Shown: positions 26,043-35,228 of the stretch, piece after piece
Position numbering within the stretch: position 1 is the first letter of the stretch
How the letters are laid out: every line of letters starts with the position of its first letter
NCBI RefSeq assembly: GCF_012935695.1
Contig: NZ_CP052859.1
Coordinates: 2,087,001-2,151,000, forward strand
Reading direction: 5' to 3'
Length of the DNA stretch: 64,000 nucleotides
From: Pseudomonas sp. ADAK18
GTDB lineage: Bacteria; Pseudomonadota; Gammaproteobacteria; Pseudomonadales; Pseudomonadaceae
Notes under the pieces: model-generated
What the model saw: the letters and a program-made list of their open reading frames with translations, nothing else
Told to the model about the DNA's origin: nothing
The model's database searches: none
Translations under genes and position numbers: made by a program

Positions 26043-26432
26043 ATGAAAAAACCGGTGGCTGCCGCGGTCGTTCATCTCGATGGGAAAGTCCTCATCACAC
26101 GTAGGGCCCCTGGTGAGAAACTAGCGGGCTTGTGGGAGTTTCCAGGCGGAAAGCTTGAACACGAAGAAACTCCTCAGGAATGCATCACCCGCGAGTTACG
26201 TGAGGAGCTTGGTGTTGAGTCCGTTGCCGGCGAAATTCTCACTTCCACTGCGTACACCTACCCCGGCGGCACGATCGAACTGATCGCCATCATGGTCACG
26301 TTGCAATCTACCCAATTTACCTTGCAGGTCCATGACCTGTTTGAGTGGGTGCGGCCTCAAGAACTCCTGCAGTACGAACTTGCTCCTGCCGACATCCCAA
26401 TTGCCGAGGAGATCATCCGCAAATATGGCTAA
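26043..26432 (+). CDS. MutT-like NUDIX pyrophosphohydrolase
   Basis: 129 residues from ATG 26043. The NUDIX box is complete: GGKLEHEETPQECITRELRE followed by ELGV. WEFPGG and the overall length match MutT-type (8-oxo-)dGTP diphosphatases. Substrate is unproven; CTP/5-methyl-dCTP-type MutT enzymes look similar. It overlaps the ATG of the downstream HNH nuclease, mirroring the MazG/HNH pair 2 kb upstream. A chromosomal mutT normally sits by secA/argJ, so this is an accessory copy. Confidence 0.9.
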   Translation: MKKPVAAAVVHLDGKVLITRRAPGEKLAGLWEFPGGKLEHEETPQECITRELREELGVESVAGEILTSTAYTYPGGTIELIAIMVTLQSTQFTLQVHDLFEWVRPQELLQYELAPADIPIAEEIIRKYG

Positions 26433-27249
26433 TTTCACTCCCCCAGCCCCTGGTTCTAACCTCAACAACGACGATCTGGTGCTTCAGTTTCTTTGCAGTC
26501 CTCAAGGGGGAATGCGTAGGTCGAATCGGACCAACACACTTGTCATTGTTTCGAATCATGTGGCGTCAATTTATGACGATCGCTGGGTCGATGACGTGTT
26601 GCATTACACCGGTATGGGCCAGCTTGATCACCAGTCGCTTGAGTTCAACCAAAACAGAACACTGAACGAGTCGCGCACCAATGGAGTGGCCGTCCATCTG
26701 TTCGAAGTCTTTACTGCCAAGACCTATACCTACATTGGTGAGGTAGTGCTGGCTGACGAGCCGTACCAAGAGAAGCAGCCTGACGTAGAAGGGCGGGATC
26801 GTTTCGTTTGGGTTTTCCCACTGCGCCTAAAGTCGGGTGCTCCTCCGGCGATTCCAGATGCCACGCTGCAGCAACTAAATCAGCTCAAAGAGAAGCAGGC
26901 TCGAAAGTTGAGTGACGCCGAGGTTGAGGTACTTGCTCGGCGACAGGGGCGGGCAAATGTTGGGAAGCGTAGCGCCAAAGTTACGCAGCATCAGCGTTCA
27001 CAATGGGTGGCGGAGCATGCTAAGCGAAGGTCCAAGGGGCGATGTGATTTATGCCAGGAAGCTTCGCCGTTCAACAGGAAGGATGGGACACCTTATCTCG
27101 AGACACACCACATCGAGTGGCTCGTACATGGTGGAGCCGATACGGTGGAAAACACGGTTGCACTTTGCCCCAACTGCCATAGAAAAATGCATGTGCTTGA
27201 CGACCAGGGTGACAAAAAGCTGTTGGTAGCACGGCTAGGCGCCCACTAA
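26425..27249 (+). CDS. HNH endonuclease with SRA/PUA-like N-terminal domain
   Basis: 274 residues from ATG 26425, inside the end of the NUDIX gene. The N-terminal domain (GMRRSNRTNTLVIVSNH; VLHYTGMGQLDHQSLEFNQN; VHLFEVFTAKTYTYIGEVVL) belongs to the YDG/SRA-like readers found fused to HNH nucleases. The C-terminal HNH domain has C207/C210 (RCDLCQE), H228-H229 (ETHHIEW), and C248/C251-H252 (LCPNCHRKMH), a zinc-structured classical HNH. Likely a restriction enzyme for modified DNA. Confidence 0.85.
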   Translation: MANFTPPAPGSNLNNDDLVLQFLCSPQGGMRRSNRTNTLVIVSNHVASIYDDRWVDDVLHYTGMGQLDHQSLEFNQNRTLNESRTNGVAVHLFEVFTAKTYTYIGEVVLADEPYQEKQPDVEGRDRFVWVFPLRLKSGAPPAIPDATLQQLNQLKEKQARKLSDAEVEVLARRQGRANVGKRSAKVTQHQRSQWVAEHAKRRSKGRCDLCQEASPFNRKDGTPYLETHHIEWLVHGGADTVENTVALCPNCHRKMHVLDDQGDKKLLVARLGAH

Positions 27250-27264
27250 TTAAAGGAGCTGTAT

Positions 27265-27330
27265 ATGGACGAGGTATACTGTCACCTACTCCGTTCATGG
27301 AGATTAGCTAATTGTTTATCTACCGGATGA
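27265..27330 (+). CDS. Possible 21-codon leader peptide
   Basis: ATG 27265 is preceded by AAGGAG at ideal spacing; product MDEVYCHLLRSWRLANCLST then G and stop. It lies between the HNH gene and the STAND NTPase gene (27480). It may be a leader ORF or the stump of a lost gene. No other gene is seen in 27331-27479. Confidence 0.3.
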   Translation: MDEVYCHLLRSWRLANCLSTG

Positions 27331-27479
27331 TAGAAAATGAGAAGCGACTTTATGCGATCTTGATCCGGAAATGTATACGTGGCATTTGAAACAGCAGCTT
27401 CGGTCGCTGGATGACCGACCTTGTTCAAGTCAGTCGATTTTATTGGTAGAAGCAATTAGATAATTATTTCGGGCTAAAA

Positions 27480-30400
27480 ATGAACCTAATTAGTGTTGCT
27501 CGTGTTCTGTTAGCTGCCGGCAAGGCATTTCTAAAGAGTTCTAAGGCATTAAGGGCCGAAAGAGAAGCAGGGAGAAATCCTGAAGGTGTAAAAGCCACTG
27601 ATGATTCAATATTGGATGATGCGATTCAGCGCTTATCAGGTGGGCGGCAAAAGGATTCGCTTAGTAAAAATATTATTAATTCTTCAGCACATTTTTTTAT
27701 TACTCCTGAATACCTTGATACACCAAATGTTGTGGGCTGGCTTAGCGATGACACCGTGAAGAATGACCTCAAAAAAGCCGCGCGCCTGCATGCACTTGGA
27801 TCCGTGGTTCCCAAAGAGTTATGTGATCGGCTTCAAGATCGATATAGCAAAACTGCTTTAGCAGGGGCACAAGAGGCTGCTAGCATCGTGTCAGGTACGA
27901 TTTCAATTCTGGCGGAATCCATAGTCGCAAGAGTAGAGGACTCTGGAACGGCTGGTTTAGTTGGAAGTTCCCATCGGGAACTCTCCAACCAAATGCAGAG
28001 TGTTCAAGATCTATTGGAAGTAGGTACTCGTCTCACGCCGCAGAAAGCTGAGCAATTTATTGGCGTTGCACTTGAGAACAATATAGCTTGGCTGTCACAG
28101 GCGTTTGGCAACAAAAACAAAGCGAGGAGCGCATTTGGCCAGGCGCTTAGCCCTGGTGATGAGTCGATTACTCGCACGATCGATCGTAAAGACCTAAGAG
28201 CCAAAGTTTCGGACCTTGTTTTTTGTGCGCCTGATGCTACTGTTACAGCGCTTTTAGGTGCTGATGGTAACGGTAAGTCTTGGATTTTCGCGCAAGCTTG
28301 GATTCATCAACCGAGCCGGACTTTGACTGTAGTCATGGTTCCAGATGATATCAATGGTCAACCTTCTCCTGAGTATTGTCAGGATCTTCTGATTTCAAAA
28401 ATTCTTACACAGACAAAGCAAACACCAACACAGAAGTCGAAAGAATTGTGGCTAAATATTTTTCAGTATTGGGAAAGTTTGCCTGATACTGTGGCGCCTC
28501 GCTTGGTTTTACTTATGGATGGTATTAATCAGCGAGAAAGTGTCGACTGGATTCGATTCATCGATACAATGAGTGAAATATTAGCCCCGGTTGGCGGAAG
28601 GCTTGTTTTGAGTTGCCGGCGAGTATTCTATCGCGATCGCTTGGAAAGCAAACTCCTGAGCAGAGTAGTCTCAGTCGAGGTGCCTGAGTGGACTGATGCA
28701 GAGTTAGATGAACTTTTAACTGCTCGAGGAACATCTATTTCTGTACTCGACGCTGAGATGGTGCGTACTCTCCGTAATCCTAGGATTTTCGGAGTCGCAG
28801 CGACTCTATTCAATACTGAAGAAATTGAAGCGTTTGGCGAATTAAGTATTAGTCGTCTACTTTTTGAGCATATTCGAAGCGGTAACGCCGCTGAAGGCAC
28901 AAAAGTTTCCGACAAACAATTTAAAGCAGACATCTGCGCGCACGCGGAAAATATTGTGCAGCGTCTCAAACTTCAGAATCACGAGGATTTCAACGAGTTT
29001 GACATGCCTATGCTAAAGGCTGGCGGGCCAAATCAGTCCGTTTCTGAAAAGTTCATTATCACGTCGGCCGGGCGTTTTTTTGAAGTGGCAGAAGAAAATC
29101 CTAATAGATATATCTTGAAGGATGAAGGGCTACCTCTGGCTTTGGGCCTTACCTTAGTAAGGACAGCACGAGAGGCATTAAGAAAAAATAAAAGTGTTGA
29201 AGATGCACTTTCTAATATTCTTGAGCCTATTAGTGCGCTTGATCGAACCAGTGATATTTTAATGGGAGCTATTCTCGCCGCAGTACTTGAAAAGTCAGAT
29301 TTAGAGGTAATAAGTCCGCTGGTGAAGTGTTTTGTTATGCTTCAGAATATTGACTCATTACACTATTCAGAATTCCGAAGTCTATTCGCTCGTAACCCTA
29401 AAGCATTCATAGCTTCTTTAGAGGATTCCTCTCTTTCGCGTAACGCGGTATCGAACCTCTCTTGGCTTACCCGCGCTGTTAGTGAATTACGAGGCAGTAC
29501 AGAATTTGAGATACAACTATCGGCTAGTATTCACCGCTGGCTGAGCACATATTCACTAGCCTCAGAACGTATGGTTTTCCAATCAAATACCGCAGAGCAA
29601 GCAGAAGAACGAGAAAAAAAGTTGGTTGAGCGCGAGAAAGAGCTTTCCGCAATCGTTATGTCGTTATCAGATGTCGAGAGTCGTCTTCTGAACAGTATGA
29701 TTCGGATCGATCATGGCGACTATAGCCAGCTTAATATGCTTGCCTTTCGTGCTTTAGCTGGGCGGCCGCTCGCCCCATACGCTGAGAGCTTACGCAACTG
29801 GTGTTTAGCGACCTCGCTTAATGGTGGCTTTCGGAGTCAACACAACGATTTTGATGACCTGCTGCACTTCAATTTGGTTGACTGGGAATCTACCCGTGAT
29901 GCTCTACGCGAGTCCGCAAAACTGCTTCGGCAAAGTGATGTTTCAAAAGTGGGAAAGTGGGCGCTGGTTTATGTGTTGCGCGCCACTGGCGAGAGTATCG
30001 ACTGGGAGGAAGGGGACTCAATTGCGGAAGCGCTGATTGGAGATCGAGAGCAAATCGCAGGATGGCGAAGAGTCGAGGATTTTTGTACTTCAGATCCTTG
30101 CGATCCGTTATCAAAAAAGCCGGATAATATTGAAGCTACCGCAAAAAAATATAGAGCACTTAATCCGGCCACTCTAAGCCAGAGTAGAGCTTCTACTCTG
30201 GATGATCACTTTTTCTCGATGGCCAAACCAGGCCTTGCACGTTTTAGCCCAGACGCGGCTATCGAAGTTTTGCGAGCTTTGGCAGATCAGGTTTTGACTC
30301 GAAAAGAGATCGAGTTCCGCTTGGCTGCTTTTTCACTAGAGGGTCATACTGTAGGCTTAGAAAGTCGCGTTGCAAGCCTTTATGTTGAGAAAGCATCGGA

Positions 30401-32084
30401 AATAGCCCAGGCAGCACTGGATGCAGGCGAGGATAAAAATAACGAAGCATGGATCGCTGCACAGAACTCTCTTCTTATTGCCTTTCCTCATATGAATGGT
30501 GAAGAACAGTTTGGTGCTTGGCTAAATCATCCTGCAGATAAAGATATACTTCGGGATATTTGTAGTTTATTGCTTCCGATAGACGAGAACACATTGGAGC
30601 GTTCGCTGGTTAAGGCCGTAGAGGAGAATAATGAGATTCTTCAATATCGCATTCTTAGCTTTGCCGAGCACTCAGCTAGCAGCCTCAGCATAATTACTAA
30701 AAATACTGTAATTTCATTACTGAAGTCGACAGACTATCATGTTCGTTTAGCTATCATGTCTCTTACACAAGCAACTTCGGATCCAGTACTACTTTCAGGG
30801 CTCGTTCAATCAGGATGGAGTGCGCCTTCCCTTGACGAGGCGTCTCAAAAACTCGAAATATTTTATGGCTCCCAGGCCCTTGTTCTTGCTGCTGAATATG
30901 GATCAATTTCAGTCGAAGAATGCCTCGATCGAATCGCGATTTCAGCTTACGAATTAATGGCTGATAGACTTGGTTCTAGTGCAGTACTTGCGATTTCAGA
31001 ACGTCTAAATACGGCCATATTCAAAGCTGCAGAATTTAAAGTGACTAGTAATTTGCCAAGGATTGAGCAAAATATTGGAGGCATTTACTTGCCGGGAATT
31101 GTTGAGGTTTCTGAGCGAAAGTCACAAGAGGATTTATTTGAACGTTTAGAGCGATTTGCTGAAACCAGTGAGGCCTGGTATAAGCGACAAGAACATAATA
31201 GGTCCGTGTTTGATCGTTTTGAGCGTGAGCTGGTAATGGCGGGAGCTCAGCTTATTGTTAGATCCGTTACTATTCAATTGATGTCATCGATAGAAAAGTT
31301 TGTGCCAGCGATCATCGATCGCTGGTGTGAGTGCTTCCAAAAACTAGACAATGAAAGGCTCAGCAATGTGCATAATATAGCCTGTCTTGTTGCTGAAACT
31401 ATCTCAAAAAGAAACATGAAAGCTGGGCTGGTTTTATATCAACGCCTGAACGATGTTTATCCCAGTGTTCTTGTTACAATAGGGAAAGCTAAAGTTGAGC
31501 TTAATGCTGTTAGTGTTTGGAGGGCTGCCGAGGCAGTTGACGTTAAGTCTCTCTGCTTCACTCGTCTCGATAGTGCCGGCAATGATCATGAACTAGCGAT
31601 GGAGGTATTGGCGGCTATCGAAGCTAAGAGAGAGGTGTTCCTTCATGATTATGTCTTTGACCGTAGACAGCGCCTAGAACCAGCACATCGAGCCCGAGCT
31701 GCAATGGTAGCGGGTTTCTCACCAGATGAAGCTTGGGCGTTAGAAACTATAAATCTCTTGAAAGACGAATGTGGTTTTCTACAACAGGCATATATTGCGG
31801 CTAAATACGTAATGGATCGTCATCAATGGTCCCGTCATTGGGCTTATAAAATGCGGACGGCAAAAAGTTCAGTCGAACTTTGGCGATATATGGTATTGCT
31901 GTCAAAAATAGCAGATGGTCGTTTCGACTTGTCTGAAATATACGGCGATACACCTAGTGCTCTTGTCACACGCTTCGGTCCTACGTTTAATCGCAAAATC
32001 CGTAATCGGGTAGGAAAGTGGAAGAGTAAAAGAGAGTCAAAGCTATTTGGTATGCGTGCCCCAAATGTGTCGGTTGTCATTTAG
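27480..32084 (+). CDS. Giant STAND-type NTPase (1534 residues)
   Basis: Residues 1-230 are a helical N-terminal region of unknown type. An NTPase core follows: Walker A variant GADGNGKSW at 260-268, Walker B LVLLMDGINQ with D347, and a sensor-like strand RLVLSCRRVF at about 374-383. The rest (about 450-1534) is almost entirely helical with HEAT/TPR-like hairpins, ending in a basic tail. This order (effector-like N-terminus, P-loop switch, long repeat sensor) is that of STAND/NACHT-like proteins, including antiphage Avs proteins, though I cannot place it in a known Avs type. It sits against attR as a single gene, AT-rich. The ATG at 27480 lacks a strong ribosome site. No obvious nuclease or protease motif is visible in the N-terminal part. 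Confidence 0.8.
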   Translation: MNLISVARVLLAAGKAFLKSSKALRAEREAGRNPEGVKATDDSILDDAIQRLSGGRQKDSLSKNIINSSAHFFITPEYLDTPNVVGWLSDDTVKNDLKKAARLHALGSVVPKELCDRLQDRYSKTALAGAQEAASIVSGTISILAESIVARVEDSGTAGLVGSSHRELSNQMQSVQDLLEVGTRLTPQKAEQFIGVALENNIAWLSQAFGNKNKARSAFGQALSPGDESITRTIDRKDLRAKVSDLVFCAPDATVTALLGADGNGKSWIFAQAWIHQPSRTLTVVMVPDDINGQPSPEYCQDLLISKILTQTKQTPTQKSKELWLNIFQYWESLPDTVAPRLVLLMDGINQRESVDWIRFIDTMSEILAPVGGRLVLSCRRVFYRDRLESKLLSRVVSVEVPEWTDAELDELLTARGTSISVLDAEMVRTLRNPRIFGVAATLFNTEEIEAFGELSISRLLFEHIRSGNAAEGTKVSDKQFKADICAHAENIVQRLKLQNHEDFNEFDMPMLKAGGPNQSVSEKFIITSAGRFFEVAEENPNRYILKDEGLPLALGLTLVRTAREALRKNKSVEDALSNILEPISALDRTSDILMGAILAAVLEKSDLEVISPLVKCFVMLQNIDSLHYSEFRSLFARNPKAFIASLEDSSLSRNAVSNLSWLTRAVSELRGSTEFEIQLSASIHRWLSTYSLASERMVFQSNTAEQAEEREKKLVEREKELSAIVMSLSDVESRLLNSMIRIDHGDYSQLNMLAFRALAGRPLAPYAESLRNWCLATSLNGGFRSQHNDFDDLLHFNLVDWESTRDALRESAKLLRQSDVSKVGKWALVYVLRATGESIDWEEGDSIAEALIGDREQIAGWRRVEDFCTSDPCDPLSKKPDNIEATAKKYRALNPATLSQSRASTLDDHFFSMAKPGLARFSPDAAIEVLRALADQVLTRKEIEFRLAAFSLEGHTVGLESRVASLYVEKASEIAQAALDAGEDKNNEAWIAAQNSLLIAFPHMNGEEQFGAWLNHPADKDILRDICSLLLPIDENTLERSLVKAVEENNEILQYRILSFAEHSASSLSIITKNTVISLLKSTDYHVRLAIMSLTQATSDPVLLSGLVQSGWSAPSLDEASQKLEIFYGSQALVLAAEYGSISVEECLDRIAISAYELMADRLGSSAVLAISERLNTAIFKAAEFKVTSNLPRIEQNIGGIYLPGIVEVSERKSQEDLFERLERFAETSEAWYKRQEHNRSVFDRFERELVMAGAQLIVRSVTIQLMSSIEKFVPAIIDRWCECFQKLDNERLSNVHNIACLVAETISKRNMKAGLVLYQRLNDVYPSVLVTIGKAKVELNAVSVWRAAEAVDVKSLCFTRLDSAGNDHELAMEVLAAIEAKREVFLHDYVFDRRQRLEPAHRARAAMVAGFSPDEAWALETINLLKDECGFLQQAYIAAKYVMDRHQWSRHWAYKMRTAKSSVELWRYMVLLSKIADGRFDLSEIYGDTPSALVTRFGPTFNRKIRNRVGKWKSKRESKLFGMRAPNVSVVI

Positions 32085-32137
32085 GCGCTGCATAGCAGAT
32101 CTATCTGATTTAAAGCCGGGGCGATTCAGGAAATCAG

Positions 32138-32207
32138 TTCCGCAATGCAATCTTGGTGTCTTGGCCTGCTTGACTTACAGCAATTTTATGACGGGGCAGG
32201 TGCGGAA
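32138..32207. repeat. TTCCGCA repeats just inside attR
   Basis: TTCCGCA at 32138-32144 and its reverse complement at 32201-32207, matching the paired copies inside attL. Candidate arm-type integrase sites at the right end. Confidence 0.4.
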
Positions 32208-32249
32208 CGGTATCCTATTTAAGTGGCTGTTAAATAATAAAAAATACGT

Positions 32250-32316
32250 GGATTGCAAATCCGCCTACGCCGGTTCGATTCCGACCTCGGCCTCCACTCT
32301 TAAAAGCCCCGTAGAT
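32250..32316 (+). repeat. attR: right copy of the 67-bp attachment repeat
   Basis: Exact copy of 9333-9399. It contains only the 3' half of tRNA-Cys; the sequence 5' of it is unrelated, so it does not encode a tRNA. Confidence 0.93.
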
Positions 32317-32337
32317 TAGCGTCTACGGGGTTTTTTA
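32302..32337 (+). terminator. Terminator copy after attR
   Basis: Stem CCCCGTAGA/TCTACGGGG around TTAGCG followed by T6. It is the original chromosomal tRNA-Cys terminator displaced by island insertion, differing from the left copy in the loop. Confidence 0.85.
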
Positions 32338-32736
32338 TTGCCTGCTGGAAAGTGTCATCGTGCCAAAATTCTCTATTTCATTATTTCGCGGTGCGTACCA
32401 ACGGCGCCGGAAAGATACGTCAGAACCGCGCAACAAGTCCTCGGCGCTATACAGCCATTCACTGCAAGCCATCTCCTGCGAGGTTTCGGTCACCGGAGGC
32501 GGGGAAGGGGTTACGTGTTACTGGTCTGGCGCCAGATTTGTGTGTGCTACGGCGTTGTCTGATCTGGCCGTCTTGCAGTTCCTCGGATGAGGTTCATATA
32601 CACGCTTAGGCAGATTAGCGGCCACGGAAGGCCTTTGTACGGATCGGAGCTTTTGACCTTGGCGATTCCGTATGCTTAATTGATCATCACTTTTCTAAAA
32701 AACCAATTTTAATAACTATTTATGAGGTAAACAGGC
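32317..32736. other. Gene-poor stretch outside attR
   Basis: Apart from the terminator above, this 420-bp stretch holds three overlapping short open frames (32338-32609) in three frames with no ribosome sites and no recognisable sequence. I see no supportable gene. Confidence 0.5.
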
Positions 32737-33393
32737 ATGAAAAAAATTGCCTTCTTCATTCTTCTATCCGTCATTACGCCGGTTTGCTTTTCAAAAAATA
32801 ATGATGTGGATATTGGGAGTAATGCTATTCAAAGTTCCAATCCCGTTTCTGTTGGTTTGGATTTGGCAAATCTTACGTTTAAAGAAAGTATTCAATCTAT
32901 TTATAAGCTGGCCGGCATTGATGCGGTTTCATCGGGCGAGAAAACCTTGTTTGGGTATGAAAGGACAGAAAGCTCTTCGCCTGGTTTTTTGAATTACAAT
33001 GGATTGGCTCTTGCCGGTGAGTTTGAAGATATGAAAAACAAGATAGTTTTTCATTTTTCTGAAGATGGGGAAGTCCTATCAATGTATGAGTTGAGGATTT
33101 ATTCACAGTCACAGAACAGCCAGTTCGCTGGGGCGATCCAGAAGAAGATGGGTGCACCGTCTGTTACAAAACTCAGCACGGATGATGAGAGTGGCGTTAA
33201 CTTCAAACAAACGGTATGGGCAAAAGGCGATGTTGTTTATTTTCTTTTGCAAGAGTTGGATAAAACTGGTATCAAAACCTCGAATTTAGCAGTGTTTGAA
33301 AATAGTGATAAGAATTTTTATAAACTGCTTGGGCAAAAGGGTTATGCCATTGATCCCACATCACTTATTAATGAAGCGTTAAAGCTGCGTTGA
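32737..33393 (+). CDS. Secreted hypothetical protein
   Basis: 218 residues with a signal peptide (MKKIAFFILLSVITPVCFSK). The mature part (SVGLDLANLTFKESIQSIYK; KIVFHFSEDGEVLSMYELRI; LYSQ-like strands) is alpha/beta and probably periplasmic. AT-rich, like the island but outside attR, so it may belong to an older insertion. Preceded by TGAGGTAA at the right distance. Not recognised. Confidence 0.72.
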   Translation: MKKIAFFILLSVITPVCFSKNNDVDIGSNAIQSSNPVSVGLDLANLTFKESIQSIYKLAGIDAVSSGEKTLFGYERTESSSPGFLNYNGLALAGEFEDMKNKIVFHFSEDGEVLSMYELRIYSQSQNSQFAGAIQKKMGAPSVTKLSTDDESGVNFKQTVWAKGDVVYFLLQELDKTGIKTSNLAVFENSDKNFYKLLGQKGYAIDPTSLINEALKLR

Positions 33394-33574
33394 GAGATAC
33401 TTTCAGGTTTTATTTTTTAATAGCTCATTGTCAATCAATATAAAAACCAAGAAGTCCATGAGGCTGAAGGTTTAAATTGATATCTACAACCCTGTGCCGG
33501 TGCAATGCCATCTGGGACACCCTTACAGTCAACGTTACGAACCGATGGCTCGCATGGGCTAGGGAAAATACTGT

Positions 33575-34189
33575 CTAAACCACCGACTTTTGAATGTGAT
33601 GATCAAATCTATCTAGATAATCGGGCATGCTGATTTGTCCTAGATCTACCGCTTTAGCGCCGCCGGCTGCAATAAAGGTCACATCCGTGATACCCACGAC
33701 GTTCAGGATCAGTTTCAAATAGTGGGTCGCAATGTCACGCTCTCTAATCGGGGAGTCGTCGGTGTATACACCTCCCGAGGCGAGCAGCACCGTTGCCTTT
33801 TTGCCGGTCACCAGCCCTTTACCATCAAAGCCCAAGGTCAGGCCTTTACGTACCACGTGATCCACCCACGCCTTGAGCGCCGCAGGGACATTATAATTGT
33901 AGACCGGCGTTGAAATAACCACGTGATCGGTTTCCAGCAACTCGGCCGCAAGTTCATCGGATAGCTGCAACACGCTTTTCATTTCAGGCGAATGTTGGGT
34001 TTCTGGGGTGAAGTAAGCCTGTAACCAGGGGGCCGTCACGAACGTAAGTGGAGTGTCCGTCAGATCCCGTATTTTGATGGTGCCGCCTGGGTGTGCAGCT
34101 TCCCACGCGGCCACAAATCGGCGAGTGAGCTGCCGGGAGATTGAAGCATCCCCACGTGAGCTGGTTTCAATGGTGAGAAGCCTGGACAT
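33575..34189 (-). CDS. azoR: FMN-dependent NADH:quinone/azo reductase
   Basis: 204 residues from ATG 34189 with AGGAG eight bases upstream. Flavodoxin-like AzoR family: [20 protein letters not shown] binds the FMN phosphate, [20 protein letters not shown] is the conserved FMN/dimer loop, and [13 protein letters not shown] completes the site. Reduces quinones and azo dyes with NADH. Divergent from a LysR gene 139 bp away that probably regulates it in response to electrophiles (inference). Confidence 0.92.
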   Translation of the reverse strand: MSRLLTIETSSRGDASISRQLTRRFVAAWEAAHPGGTIKIRDLTDTPLTFVTAPWLQAYFTPETQHSPEMKSVLQLSDELAAELLETDHVVISTPVYNYNVPAALKAWVDHVVRKGLTLGFDGKGLVTGKKATVLLASGGVYTDDSPIRERDIATHYLKLILNVVGITDVTFIAAGGAKAVDLGQISMPDYLDRFDHHIQKSVV

Positions 34190-34328
34190 GAAAGTAACTC
34201 CTGCGCGGTAACGCGGCGGTGTGTTTTGCGTTGTCGCCTTAGGCGATGTACGACACACTCTACCCAAAGCAATCCATACGCAGGAGTGATTTAAATATGA
34301 TCGAGTCCATCTGTTTAAGTGATGGTTT

Positions 34329-35228
34329 ATGATCGGAAATCTCAGCTTGGATCAGTTGCGGATCCTTGTAACCATCGCTGATACAGGCAGTTTCTCGGCA
34401 ACGGGACGTCACCTGCGACGTGCTCAATCTGCCATTAGCCAGTCGATTGCGACACTTGAGTCAGTGCAAGGTGTGAGGCTGTTTGATCGCAGCGGCCATC
34501 GTCCAACGCTCACTGAGGTCGGTAGAGTGCTAGTGGTTCAAGCGCGCGCGGTGCTGGCGAGCGCTGCCCAGTTTGAAGCCATGGCCGCGAGTACGGCAGC
34601 AGGGGTTGAGCCGGAGTTGGCTCTTGCCATAGACCCTTTAGTCCCTAGCGCACCGCTCATCGAAAGCCTGCGCGCTCTTCGTGAGGCATTTCCGCATCTG
34701 GCAGTGAGTTTTTCTACAGAAGGCTTAGGCGGCGCAGAGCGCCGATTACGCAACGGCGGTGCGGCACTGGCACTTTGTACATTGATTCCGACAGTGCCCG
34801 ACGATGTCACGGCACTGCCGCTGCTCAGCGTCGACTTGAGGCCAGTCGTGGCCAGCGGGCATCCCCTGGCTACGTTAGGCCGTCGGGCAACAAGCGCAGA
34901 CCTCAAGCCCTATGTGCAACTGGTACTTTCCGATCCGGTTTCTCCCGACGGCCCCAGCTATGGGGTGACGGGCAGTCACCAGTGGCGGTTTGTAGATTTG
35001 GCACGGCGGCTGGATTTTTTGCTCGCCGGGTTCGGTTGGTGTCGAATGCCAGAGCATCTGATTGCAGATCATCTGGCTTCAGGACGCCTCCTACCCCTTG
35101 AGTTAACCGCCGAGCTTCAGCGCACACCGGACACACTCACGATCTACGCAGCGCACATGCAAAATCGCTCTTTAGGGAAAGCAGGCCGATGGCTTCTGAA
35201 TGATCTGACTCGTCGTCTGTGCGTGTGA
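34329..35228 (+). CDS. LysR-family regulator divergent from azoR
   Basis: 299 residues. HTH region [20 protein letters not shown] to [20 protein letters not shown]; effector domain with [18 protein letters not shown]. Divergent arrangement with the azoreductase indicates local control; the inducer is unknown. Confidence 0.92.
   Translation: MIGNLSLDQLRILVTIADTGSFSATGRHLRRAQSAISQSIATLESVQGVRLFDRSGHRPTLTEVGRVLVVQARAVLASAAQFEAMAASTAAGVEPELALAIDPLVPSAPLIESLRALREAFPHLAVSFSTEGLGGAERRLRNGGAALALCTLIPTVPDDVTALPLLSVDLRPVVASGHPLATLGRRATSADLKPYVQLVLSDPVSPDGPSYGVTGSHQWRFVDLARRLDFLLAGFGWCRMPEHLIADHLASGRLLPLELTAELQRTPDTLTIYAAHMQNRSLGKAGRWLLNDLTRRLCV

Larger units (their letters stand above)
9333..32316. 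mobile_element. Genomic island / cryptic prophage integrated in tRNA-Cys
   Basis: About 22.9 kb bounded by exact 67-bp repeats. It carries one tyrosine integrase (13998-15062), phage early and regulatory genes and defence-like cargo on both flanks. Base composition of the cargo is clearly AT-richer than the chromosome. It lacks identifiable capsid, portal, large terminase, tail and lysis genes, so it is not a self-sufficient phage; it may be a decayed prophage or a phage satellite. The integrase is 4.6 kb from the tRNA rather than adjacent, because a two-gene cassette lies between attL and the integrase. Confidence 0.9.

Noticed and set aside
32250..32316. Possible second tRNA-Cys
   Set aside because: Only the 3' half is present; the 5' acceptor and D-arm are replaced by unrelated sequence, so it is attR.
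32338..32609. Three overlapping short frames just outside attR
   Set aside because: No ribosome site, no recognisable residues, all three frames open equally; likely non-coding.
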